Positions 27,380-34,155 of a stretch of DNA of 64,000 bases are shown here, in pieces; positions within the stretch are counted from its first letter, which is position 1; each line of letters opens with the position of its first letter. The position numbers and the translations under genes were made by a program. A model generated the notes under the pieces. It did no database searches, was not told the DNA's origin, and was given only the letters and a program-made list of their open reading frames with translations. Location of the stretch: NCBI GenBank assembly GCA_002709295.1, contig PAQL01000002.1, positions 1 to 64,000 of the forward strand, given 5' to 3'. Source of the stretch: Phycisphaerae bacterium (lineage in GTDB: Bacteria; Planctomycetota; Phycisphaerae; Phycisphaerales; SM1A02).

Positions 27380-28114
27380 TCAGTCGAACTCGTCTCCTCG
27401 GAAGGTGCTGGCCAGATAGGCGTTTCGAACCTCCGGATCGTTGATGATCGACCGGGGGTCGCCCTCCTTGAGGTTCTGTCCCTGATGAATGATGTACGCC
27501 CGATCGCAGATGCGGAGGGTCTGCTGCACGTTGTGGTCGGTGACCAGCATCGCGATCCCCTCGTCGGCGAGACGACGGACCTCGGCCTGCAGCTCCTCGA
27601 CGGTGTGGGGGTCGACGGCCGCGAAGGGTTCGTCCAGGAGCATCAGCCTCGGACGAGTCACGAGGGCGCGGGCGATCTCGAGGCGGCGTCTCTCTCCGCC
27701 GGAGCAGGTTCGTGCGAACTCCTTGCGCTTGTGGATGAGCCCGAACTGCTCCAGAAGCTCGTCGCAGCGTCGCTGTCGAGCGTCGCGGTCCAGGCCGCGG
27801 GTCTCGAGAATGGCGAGGACGTTCTGTTCGACGGTCAGTTTCTGGAAGACGCTGGGTTCCTGGCTGAGGTACCCCATGCCGTACTGGGCGTGGCGGTACA
27901 TCGGCTCGGTGGTCAGGTCCCGATCATCGAAGACGACCTTCCCCTCCTCGGGGGTGAGCATCCCGATGGTCATCCGGAAGGAAGTGGTCTTCCCGGCTCC
28001 GTTGCGGCCGAGGAGGCCGACGATCTCGCCGGCATCGACCTCGAATCCGACCCCGTCGACGACCTTCCGGCCACCGTAGCTCTTCTGCAGATCCCTGACT
28101 TCGAGCAATGCCAT
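27380..28114 (-). CDS. lptB: LPS export ATPase LptB
   Basis: A 244-residue ABC ATPase that powers extraction of LPS from the inner membrane with LptF/LptG. Walker A GRNGAGKTT, Q-loop region GMGYLSQEPSVFQKLTVEQNV (typical of LptB), signature CSGGERRR with Cys for the usual Leu, Walker B LMLLDEPFAAVD, H-loop VTDHN. The related branched-amino-acid ATPases share the fold, but the YLSQEPSVF segment favours LptB. It stands alone here; LptF/LptG are not in the window. A TACGAT box 6 nt before the ATG suggests a leaderless message. Confidence 0.92.
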   Translation of the reverse strand: MALLEVRDLQKSYGGRKVVDGVGFEVDAGEIVGLLGRNGAGKTTSFRMTIGMLTPEEGKVVFDDRDLTTEPMYRHAQYGMGYLSQEPSVFQKLTVEQNVLAILETRGLDRDARQRRCDELLEQFGLIHKRKEFARTCSGGERRRLEIARALVTRPRLMLLDEPFAAVDPHTVEELQAEVRRLADEGIAMLVTDHNVQQTLRICDRAYIIHQGQNLKEGDPRSIINDPEVRNAYLASTFRGDEFD

Positions 28115-28120
28115 GCCCCG

Positions 28121-28126
28121 ATCGTA
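28121..28126 (-). promoter_or_regulatory. -10-like box next to the lptB start
   Basis: TACGAT on the minus strand, 6 nt before the ATG at 28114. It sits in a 66-bp divergent intergenic region whose other strand carries a matching promoter for the PEGA lipoprotein. Confidence 0.4.
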
Positions 28127-28144
28127 TCCGACCTCGGGTCAGGC

Positions 28145-28173
28145 TTGCCGAGCGGGGCCTGCTCGGCTACAAC
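28145..28173 (+). promoter_or_regulatory. Promoter of the PEGA lipoprotein, apparently leaderless
   Basis: TTGCCG (28145-28150), 17-nt spacer, TACAAC (28168-28173). The ATG follows at 28181, only 7 nt after the -10, so transcription should begin at or beside the start codon. Confidence 0.6.
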
Positions 28174-28180
28174 CAGCACC

Positions 28181-28852
28181 ATGCCAGACGACCGTTCATC
28201 ATCGTTCGAGGCGATCTCCGGGGCCTGCAGGGCCGGTCGGATCGTCCTGATGGGACTGATCATGGGCGGTCTCCTCGTCGGAGGGGGCTGTGTCCGACGG
28301 GTCGTGGAGATCACCTCCGAGCCGTCGGGAGCGGTCGTCTGGATGAACGATCGGGAGGTGGGATCCACCCCCTGCGAGGTGGAGATCCTCCACTACGGGA
28401 CCTACGACCTGCGGGTGGTCAAGCCCGGATACGAGCCTGCGGTCACCGGTCGCAGGGCCGCTCCGCCGGCATGGGATCTCCCCGGGCCGGACCTGATCGC
28501 CGAGCTGCTCCCCATGGAGCTTGAAAGCCGGAACTCCTGGCACGTGAAGCTCGTGATCGAGGACATGTCCACCGATGCGGTGATCCAGCGGGCGATCATC
28601 GAACGTGATCGCCTTGCGGCGCTCGACCGTCGTGATCCCATCGATCCCGAGGCCGGGATCGAGGAGGGGCTGGTCGAGAAGGTCGAACGAGCCGACGGCC
28701 TCCGTCCGGTCGAACCCGGTCAGCCGGTGCAGGGTGCCGTGCAGCCGGTCGAGCCCGACCCGGTCGCCGAGCCGGGAGTTCCCGGGCTTGATCCCGGTTC
28801 CGATCCCGGCCGGGACCCCGACATGCCTGCAGGGTCGTCCGAGGACGAATGA
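28181..28852 (+). CDS. PEGA-domain lipoprotein
   Basis: A 223-residue predicted lipoprotein. The signal (MGLIMGGLLVGGGC, about 24-37) has a lipobox-like end. The mature N-terminus is a PEGA domain (VEITSEPSGAVVWMNDREVGSTPCEVEI...YDLRVVKPGYEPA), a surface beta-sandwich. A charged helical segment and a disordered Pro/Asp/Gly tail (about 165-223) follow. The tail may lie in the periplasm near peptidoglycan. It diverges from lptB, which hints at an envelope role. Confidence 0.78.
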   Translation: MPDDRSSSFEAISGACRAGRIVLMGLIMGGLLVGGGCVRRVVEITSEPSGAVVWMNDREVGSTPCEVEILHYGTYDLRVVKPGYEPAVTGRRAAPPAWDLPGPDLIAELLPMELESRNSWHVKLVIEDMSTDAVIQRAIIERDRLAALDRRDPIDPEAGIEEGLVEKVERADGLRPVEPGQPVQGAVQPVEPDPVAEPGVPGLDPGSDPGRDPDMPAGSSEDE

Positions 28853-29003
28853 AACGACATCCCGGATCCTTCTGAAGTCCTCGCGAAGGCGGGTCGATCC
28901 ATCATGGTCGGACCCCGCGGATCGCGATCGGGTCCGCCGCCGCGGGATGGCATGTGGTGTGCCGATCCCGTCGATGAACCCGGATCGAGGAGGGTGGCCG
29001 ACC

Positions 29004-29405
29004 GTGGGCAGTCGAAGAGGTCCGAAGGTGCTCGTCGTCGACGATGATCGGATGAGCGTTCTGATGATCGCAAGGGTCGCCAGCGGTCTCGGGTGCGACT
29101 GTGTGACCGCCCGGACCGGAGCCTCCGCATGGCGGGAGTTCATCCGAACGCGTTTCGACCTCGTGGTCACCGATCTCAACATGCCCGGTGGTGACGGCGC
29201 GGTGCTCGCACGGCGGATCCGCGAGCGTTCCGAGGTGCCGGTTCTTCTGGTGACCGCGCTGGATGCCGCGACTCCGGCGGCCTGCGGGGTGATCGGTCTC
29301 GAGGGGGTCGAGGTCCTCCGGAAGCCGGTGGTTCCCCCCGATCTTCGGCACGCCATCGAACGCCGCCTCGAGGACGGGCATCCCGGGATGCTTCAGACCG
29401 CCTGA
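29004..29405 (+). CDS. Stand-alone response-regulator receiver protein
   Basis: A 133-residue single REC domain. The acid pair VVDDDR, phospho-acceptor Asp in VVTDLNMPGGDG, switch Thr in LLVTALD and Lys in VLRKPV are all present. There is no output domain. The GTG at 29004 is preferred because AGGAGGG (28988-28994) lies 9 nt upstream; ATGs at 28974 and 28947 lack such a site. No histidine kinase is adjacent, so its partner is elsewhere. Single REC proteins usually act by protein contact or in phosphorelays. Confidence 0.85.
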   Translation: MGSRRGPKVLVVDDDRMSVLMIARVASGLGCDCVTARTGASAWREFIRTRFDLVVTDLNMPGGDGAVLARRIRERSEVPVLLVTALDAATPAACGVIGLEGVEVLRKPVVPPDLRHAIERRLEDGHPGMLQTA

Positions 29406-29440
29406 GGATCCCCGGCGGTGCGAGTAAGATCGGGATCGAT

Positions 29441-30475
29441 ATGGCAGCCCGCCTTGCGATTCCGCTTCCGGTCCTTGACGACGGCCCTCAGCGCCCCGTC
29501 CATGCCCAGGGCCCGAGATCGCTCTCCGCGGTCCGCATGCTTCGAATCTCGCTGACCGATCGCTGCAATCTGCGTTGTCGGTACTGCATGCCCGAGGAAG
29601 GGGTCTCCTTCGTCCCGAAGGAGCATCTCCTCGATGTCGATTCGATCGTCGAGATCGCCGGGGTCGCCCATGGCTTCGGGGTCCGGCACTTCAAGCTCAC
29701 CGGTGGGGAACCCACGCTCCGATCGGATCTGTCGGAGGTCGTGAAGGGATTGAGGGCGCTGCCGGGCGTCGACATCTCGATGACCACCAACGGGATCCAT
29801 CTCCCACGTCTGATCCGGCCGCTCCACGACGCCGGTCTGAATCGTCTCACGATCTCTATCGATTCCCTCCGTCCGGACCGTTATCGCGAGATCACCGGGG
29901 GAGGGCGTCTCGAACGGGTGATCGAGGGATTCGAGGCCGCTGCGAGCGTGTTCGGTCCGCCGAAGTTGAACGTGGTGGCGATGCGGGGTGTCAACGACGA
30001 CGAGTTCCTGGACTTCGCCCGCTTCGCCATCCGACACGACTCGACGGTTCGTTTCATCGAGTTCATGCCTCTGGGGGAGAGCACGCTCGCCGACGTCGAT
30101 CCGTCCACGGTGCTCGTCACCGCGGAGGAGATGATCGAGGTCCTGTCCGTAACCCTGGGCAGGCTCGAGCCCCTCGAGTTCGGGGCGGATCCCGGCGTCG
30201 GTCCGGCCCGGCTCTTCGCCTGTCCGGGAGGGCGCGGTCGGATCGGTTTCATCCATGCGATGAGCCGACCGTTCTGCGAGACCTGCAATCGTCTTCGACT
30301 GACCGCCACCGGCACCCTTCGCAGCTGTCTTTTCGACGGAGGCGAGGTCGAGCTGGCTCCACTCCTCGGTTCCGGGGACGAGGTCATCCGTGATGCCTTC
30401 GCCCGGTGCACGGCCTTCAAGCCCGAGGTCCATCGTGGCCGGGGAGAACGGGCGATGAGCTCGATCGGTGGTTGA
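29441..30475 (+). CDS. moaA: GTP 3',8-cyclase MoaA
   Basis: Radical-SAM enzyme for the first step of molybdenum cofactor synthesis. The N-terminal cluster is bound by CNLRCRYC; the second cluster by CETCNRLRLTATGTLRSC near the C-terminus, a MoaA hallmark. The tail ends in Gly-Gly (SSIGG), which is needed for activity in known enzymes. At 344 residues it has normal length. A TAAGAT box 10 nt before the ATG is a possible -10. No other moa genes are in the window. Confidence 0.96.
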   Translation: MAARLAIPLPVLDDGPQRPVHAQGPRSLSAVRMLRISLTDRCNLRCRYCMPEEGVSFVPKEHLLDVDSIVEIAGVAHGFGVRHFKLTGGEPTLRSDLSEVVKGLRALPGVDISMTTNGIHLPRLIRPLHDAGLNRLTISIDSLRPDRYREITGGGRLERVIEGFEAAASVFGPPKLNVVAMRGVNDDEFLDFARFAIRHDSTVRFIEFMPLGESTLADVDPSTVLVTAEEMIEVLSVTLGRLEPLEFGADPGVGPARLFACPGGRGRIGFIHAMSRPFCETCNRLRLTATGTLRSCLFDGGEVELAPLLGSGDEVIRDAFARCTAFKPEVHRGRGERAMSSIGG

Positions 30476-30507
30476 CAGCAGCCCGGGCATCGATTCCCCT
30501 GCATCGC

Positions 30508-31305
30508 ATGAGACATGAACTTCTCCAGTGTTCCGCGGCCGCGAGTCGTGTCGCTCTCCGGCCCATGCTTCTTCTGCTCACGCTTCTCGTGGTCGCCTGC
30601 GGAGACTCCGGCTCCTCGACCTCCTCGTCCGTCGAGGGGGAGATCTTCGGAACCGCCGCCGAGGGCGGCACCGCCCAGGCCGGCACCGCATGGCAGTCCT
30701 CGCTCGAAGTGTGGCCGAGGCAGGGGAACCTCAGCATCCTCTACGGCTCTCCTCGCATGCAGGCCGAGTTCGAGAACTGGCTCCGCGGACTCGGTACGCC
30801 GGGAGAGGAACTCACTCCGGTGTTCGTGAAGATCAGGGAGTTCAACGATCCCTTGATCGCCCTGGACGGCGGCTGGGGGGCGTTGCCGGAACCGGACAAG
30901 GTCCGTTCCATGTCGGTGCGCGGAATGCGAAAGACCCTCTGGTCCGATCTGCGGCTGGCAGTGGTCGAGGGGGATGCAGATCGGGCCACCGATGTGATGG
31001 TCGTGATGTGCAACCTGCCCCGGGTCTGTCACACCTTCGATGGAACCACCCGGGGGCTTCTCGCGACGCTGGGCACGTGCGATGCCATCGGATGGGGGAT
31101 GCGGGACATGAGCACCGGCGGACTGGAGCTTGATGAAGGGCAGAAGTCGAGGATTCGCGAGGCCTCGAGCTGGCTGGACGCACCGGCCCCCTTCGGGACC
31201 GTCGACGTCCCAGAGGATGATCCGAGACGGGCGGAGATGCTCGTGCAGTTCAGGAATCAGACGCTTCCACCGATCATGGATGCACGCGTCAGACTTCTGG
31301 ACTGA
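30508..31305 (+). CDS. Lipoprotein of unknown function
   Basis: A 265-residue predicted lipoprotein. The ATG at 30508 starts MRHELLQCSAAASRV and leads to a hydrophobic segment with lipobox LLVVAC. A Ser/Gly/Ala-rich linker precedes a helical domain (about 55-265) with WLRGLGTPGEELTPVFVKIREF and a middle Cys pair (VVMCNLPRVCHTFDG). No family recognised. It follows moaA by 32 bp and may be co-transcribed, with no evident functional link. Confidence 0.72.
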   Translation: MRHELLQCSAAASRVALRPMLLLLTLLVVACGDSGSSTSSSVEGEIFGTAAEGGTAQAGTAWQSSLEVWPRQGNLSILYGSPRMQAEFENWLRGLGTPGEELTPVFVKIREFNDPLIALDGGWGALPEPDKVRSMSVRGMRKTLWSDLRLAVVEGDADRATDVMVVMCNLPRVCHTFDGTTRGLLATLGTCDAIGWGMRDMSTGGLELDEGQKSRIREASSWLDAPAPFGTVDVPEDDPRRAEMLVQFRNQTLPPIMDARVRLLD

Positions 31306-31327
31306 TCGCCGGGGGGCCTCTCGAAGC

Positions 31328-31783
31328 TCACTCCGTGGTGTTGGAGAGGAAGGACTTCAGGGCCTCGTTCAATCTGGTGTTCGCTCGCGGCCATGGATGG
31401 TCCGCAAGCTCCTCGAGGGGGATCCATTTCCAGGGGCGTTCCGAGATCGTGGGATCTCCGTCGATGCTCCTGGCCAGAAGCAGATGAACGCGCACGTGCT
31501 TCTCTCTTGGTTGAGAGTGATCGATGTCCTCGTTGATCGCGATCGGCTCGATGATCTCGATGTCGATGCCGAGTTCTTCACGTGTCTCGCGCACTGCGGC
31601 CTGAGATGGCGTTTCGTTCTCTTCGATCTTGCCGCCGGGGAACTCCCACACGCCACCTCGAATGGCGCCTTTCGGGCGCCATGCAGCCAGGATTCTGGGC
31701 TTCTCGCCATCCGGTCGAGCATGATTCTCAAGGATCGCGGCCACGGCGACTTCGAGGGGTTCGGGGGGGAGCTCTTTGTTCAT
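31328..31783 (-). CDS. Nudix hydrolase, MutT-like
   Basis: A 151-residue Nudix enzyme. The complete Nudix box GKIEENETPSQAAVRETREELGI spans about residues 50-72; it is preceded by GGVWEFPGG, typical of MutT-type 8-oxo-dGTP diphosphatases that sanitise the nucleotide pool. The C-terminal part (ERPWKWIPLEELADHPWPRANTRL) also fits MutT. AAGGA lies just before the ATG. Substrate assignment rests on resemblance. Confidence 0.88.
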   Translation of the reverse strand: MNKELPPEPLEVAVAAILENHARPDGEKPRILAAWRPKGAIRGGVWEFPGGKIEENETPSQAAVRETREELGIDIEIIEPIAINEDIDHSQPREKHVRVHLLLARSIDGDPTISERPWKWIPLEELADHPWPRANTRLNEALKSFLSNTTE

Positions 31784-31838
31784 AAGTCCTTTGCCAGAAA
31801 CGATTAGCGATTTTGGGCAACTTCGCGGGTTCTACCCG

Positions 31839-31867
31839 TTGACCCACCACTCTGAAGCCCGTAGTGT
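31839..31867 (+). promoter_or_regulatory. Promoter of a candidate non-coding RNA
   Basis: TTGACC (31839-31844), 17-nt spacer, TAGTGT (31862-31867): one of the best sigma-70-like matches in the window. No protein start follows closely; instead a structured stretch runs to a strong terminator at 32236. Confidence 0.6.
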
Positions 31868-31873
31868 CCAGAC

Positions 31874-32236
31874 GTCCCCTCCGAAGGGCCGCTTTGGAAC
31901 GGCACAGGATACGACACGGCTCTCAGGCGTGTCGATCTGCCGAGATCTGGCGGCAAAAACCTTCGAAACGGGGCCGATCTGGCCCGAAATGACGGCGATC
32001 TTCCTTGAAGAAGCCCTCGTCACGGCCAAATCGAGAAGAGTGGGTCCCTCTGGTGACCCGCCCGCAGGCCCCAGCGTCTCCCTCGGGGGGTGCTCGGGTC
32101 GGCTCGAGGCTGCATCCACACTCCTCCGGGGTGGGGATCCAGTCGGAACAACCTGTCTTCTTCGTGGCCGTGTGACTTCGGAATCACGGCCCGTGGACCG
32201 CCCGGTCGGGTCGGAGCGACCGGGCGGTTGTTTTTT
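31874..32236 (+). ncRNA. Candidate structured non-coding RNA, about 360 nt
   Basis: Bounded by a TTGACC-17-TAGTGT promoter and an intrinsic terminator. Hairpins visible by eye: CGACACG/CGTGTCG (31912-31934), TGCCG/CGGCA (31938-31955), GGGCC/GGCCC (31971-31985), GGGTC/GACCC (32042-32059), GGCCGTG/CACGGCC with an inner C-TTCG-G loop (32166-32191), then the terminator. It lacks RNase P, tmRNA, SRP and typical 6S signatures as far as I can tell. The downstream PagL-like gene has its own candidate promoter beyond the terminator, so this looks like an independent unit rather than only a leader. The exact 5' end is an estimate. Confidence 0.5.
32198..32236 (+). terminator. Strong intrinsic terminator of the candidate RNA
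   Basis: CCGCCCGGTCG (32198-32208) pairs perfectly with CGACCGGGCGG (32217-32227) over an 8-nt loop, followed by TTGTTTTTT. The T-tract shows it acts on plus-strand transcripts. The nearest upstream plus-strand protein gene ends 893 bp earlier, with a minus-strand gene between. Confidence 0.85.
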
Positions 32237-32255
32237 GGGGGTCGAACGTCCTGCA

Positions 32256-32284
32256 TTCATCCTCTCGGCGTCTCCGTGTAGCCT
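32256..32284 (+). promoter_or_regulatory. Candidate promoter of the PagL-like gene
   Basis: TTCATC (32256-32261), 17-nt spacer, TAGCCT (32279-32284), located after the terminator and 40 bp before the ATG at 32325. The -35 match is weak. Confidence 0.4.
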
Positions 32285-32324
32285 CACATCGCTCTCCCGA
32301 GGACCTTGCGAAGGAACTGCTGCC

Positions 32325-32960
32325 ATGTCGATCACGGGTTCGTCGATCTCTCGCCGTTGGATCGGCCTCCTGCTGGGTTCGTGCATCACGACGTCGGCCC
32401 AGGCTCAATACGACCCGCTGGCGATGCTGCAGGAGGCATCGAGCGCCGCATCGGCGGCCGAGCCCGTTCCCACAGCCGGTGAGCCGCAGGCATACGGTCG
32501 CCGGGGGTTCGTCGAATGGACGGTGGGGGGCATGGTCGGCGCTGAGTTCGGCATCACCGAGCTCGCCTTCGTCCGGAACCGGGTCGACTGGTTCGTCCAG
32601 GATCGATTCAGTCTCGGTCTGCAGTTCGAGGCGGGCGGCGCGTGGGTGGGGGGCACCGGGTACACGGGTTCCATCGGGGTGGCCAGCTGCGCCCGGTGGC
32701 ACTTTCTCGAACGGGAGAGCTGGACGCTCTTCGGCGAAGTCGGGATCGGACTCGCGTGGTTCGGATCGCCCCTTCCCGCCGGAGGAACCCGTCTCAACTT
32801 CTCTCCTCAGGCCGGGCTGGGGGCGACGTTCCGGATCGATGACCGGCTTCGACTCCATGTCGCCTGCGGCTGGTATCACCTCTCCAACGCGCGGACTTCG
32901 AACAGCAATCCCGGATTCGACGGTCTGGCGGTCCAGGTCGGCGTCGGCATCGGATTCTGA
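32325..32960 (+). CDS. PagL-like lipid A 3-O-deacylase / acyloxyacyl hydrolase family
   Basis: A 211-residue outer-membrane beta-barrel candidate. The signal peptide (RRWIGLLLGSCITTSAQA) supports ATG 32325. The C-terminal PagL signature is present: GWYHLSNARTSNSNPGFDGL, with the catalytic His 185 and Ser 187 of the family; D199 may stand where the family has its acidic triad member. It ends in Phe (VGVGIGF), typical of outer-membrane barrels. PagL removes a 3-O-acyl chain from lipid A. Other lipid A/LPS genes in the window support such a substrate. Confidence 0.75.
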   Translation: MSITGSSISRRWIGLLLGSCITTSAQAQYDPLAMLQEASSAASAAEPVPTAGEPQAYGRRGFVEWTVGGMVGAEFGITELAFVRNRVDWFVQDRFSLGLQFEAGGAWVGGTGYTGSIGVASCARWHFLERESWTLFGEVGIGLAWFGSPLPAGGTRLNFSPQAGLGATFRIDDRLRLHVACGWYHLSNARTSNSNPGFDGLAVQVGVGIGF

Positions 32961-32965
32961 GCGCG

Positions 32966-34027
32966 TCAGTCGGCTCCATATCCCGAGGGATTGGCCTGCA
33001 TCCATCGCCAGGCGGTCGCGACCGTCTCGTCGAGGTCGGTGAAACGCGGGCTCCAGTCCAGATCCCTGCCGATGCTCGACGCATTCGCGAAGAGGGTCGG
33101 TGGATCGCCGGGGCGTCGTGGTCCCATGGTCGCGGGGATGTCCCTGCCGGTGACCCGTCGACACGACTCGAGGACCTCTCGAACCGACCAGCCGTGTCCG
33201 AGTCCGACGTTGTAGCGACGCAGCTCACCGTCCTTCATCGCGTCCATGACGGCGAGGTGGGCATCCACGAGATCGACCACGTGGACGTAGTCCCTGATGC
33301 AGGTTCCATCGGGGGTGGGATAGTCGTCGCCATGGATGACGAGGGCCTCCCGCCGGCCTGCCGCCACTTCAAGGCAGATGGGAATCAGGTGCGTCTCGGG
33401 ACGATGATCCTCACCGACCCTGCCTTCGGGATCGGAACCGGCCACGTTGAAGTAGCGAAGCATCGTGGCGGCGAAGGGGGTGCCAGCGGTCCTTGCGGCC
33501 TCGACCCGGTCCTCGAGCATCCGCTCGACCATCAGCTTCGACCGGCCGTAGGGGTTGATCGGAGACTGGGGGCAGTCCTCGGCGATCGGAATCCGATCCT
33601 CGGGCGGTTCCCCGTAGGTCGCGCAGGTGCTCGAGAAGACGAATCTGGGGACACCAGCCTCCTCGACGGCCTGAAGAAGACGGCAGGCGCCGCCGGCGTT
33701 GTTGTCGTAGTAGAGGAGTGGTCGTTCCACGGATTCGCCGACGTAGGCGAAGGCGGCGAAGTGCATCACCACCTCGATGCGTCGATCCGTCAGCAGTTCG
33801 ACTGTTCCGGTTCGATCCGCGATCGAACCTTCGACGAACTCGAACTCGCCCGGGGCTCGTGAAGCCGCGCTCTCCAGGGCCCGGGTCGCACCCCGGTGCC
33901 CGCGGGAGAGGTCGTCGAGGCCGACCACCCGGCATCCCGACTCGATCAGCCGCATGCAGGCATGGGATCCGATGTACCCCGCGGCGCCGGTCACCAGCAC
34001 TCTTCTCATCGAATCCGGGGTCGTCAT
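32966..34027 (-). CDS. galE: UDP-glucose 4-epimerase
   Basis: Interconverts UDP-glucose and UDP-galactose for surface polysaccharides. A 353-residue short-chain dehydrogenase-type protein with NAD motif VTGAAGYIGSHACM, the SSTCATYGEP block with the active-site Ser/Thr, and YxxxK in NPYGRSKLMVERM. LRYFNVAGSDPEGRVGE and GDDYPTPDGTCIRDYVHV are GalE-specific. The start is uncertain: ATG 34027 has GGAG about 10 nt upstream; 34036 and 34009 are alternatives. Confidence 0.93.
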   Translation of the reverse strand: MTTPDSMRRVLVTGAAGYIGSHACMRLIESGCRVVGLDDLSRGHRGATRALESAASRAPGEFEFVEGSIADRTGTVELLTDRRIEVVMHFAAFAYVGESVERPLLYYDNNAGGACRLLQAVEEAGVPRFVFSSTCATYGEPPEDRIPIAEDCPQSPINPYGRSKLMVERMLEDRVEAARTAGTPFAATMLRYFNVAGSDPEGRVGEDHRPETHLIPICLEVAAGRREALVIHGDDYPTPDGTCIRDYVHVVDLVDAHLAVMDAMKDGELRRYNVGLGHGWSVREVLESCRRVTGRDIPATMGPRRPGDPPTLFANASSIGRDLDWSPRFTDLDETVATAWRWMQANPSGYGAD

Positions 34028-34116
34028 CGTCTTCATTGCTCCGAATCGTGAAGGTTCGAGCCGTCCCGGTCGCATGGTCGATGTCCATGGGATCCCGGAC
34101 GGATCTCGAGACCACG

Positions 34117-34124
34117 AGTATACG
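34117..34124. promoter_or_regulatory. Divergent -10 elements between galE and the DUF368 gene
   Basis: A GTATAC palindrome (34118-34123) reads as TATACT on the minus strand (toward galE) and TATACG on the plus strand (toward 34156). One site may serve both genes. Confidence 0.35.
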
Positions 34125-34155
34125 TCTCGAACCGCCGGCTCCCGGTGACCGGCCC

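Larger units (their letters stand above)
31784..32324 (+). other. 541-bp region with no credible protein gene
   Basis: Between the Nudix gene (minus) and the PagL-like gene (plus). An open frame runs into the PagL gene without a stop, but lacks coding character and includes an intrinsic terminator. The region holds an inverted repeat TTGCC...GGCAA (31791-31820), a hairpin CGGGT/ACCCG (31826-31838), a promoter, a hairpin-rich transcript, a terminator and then a second promoter; these are listed separately. Confidence 0.7.

Noticed and set aside
31874-32236. RNase P RNA, tmRNA, SRP RNA or 6S RNA as the identity of the structured region
   Set aside because: The conserved GAGGAAAGTCC and ACAGAA-type blocks, the tmRNA TTCGA/CCA end, the SRP GGAAGG loop and a clear 6S-type long bulged hairpin are not visible. 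A covariance search would be decisive.
31989-32324. Open frame from ATG 31989 running into the PagL-like gene, a possible 112-residue N-terminal extension
   Set aside because: The translation is low-complexity, crosses an intrinsic terminator with its T-tract, and would bury the signal peptide that starts at 32325.
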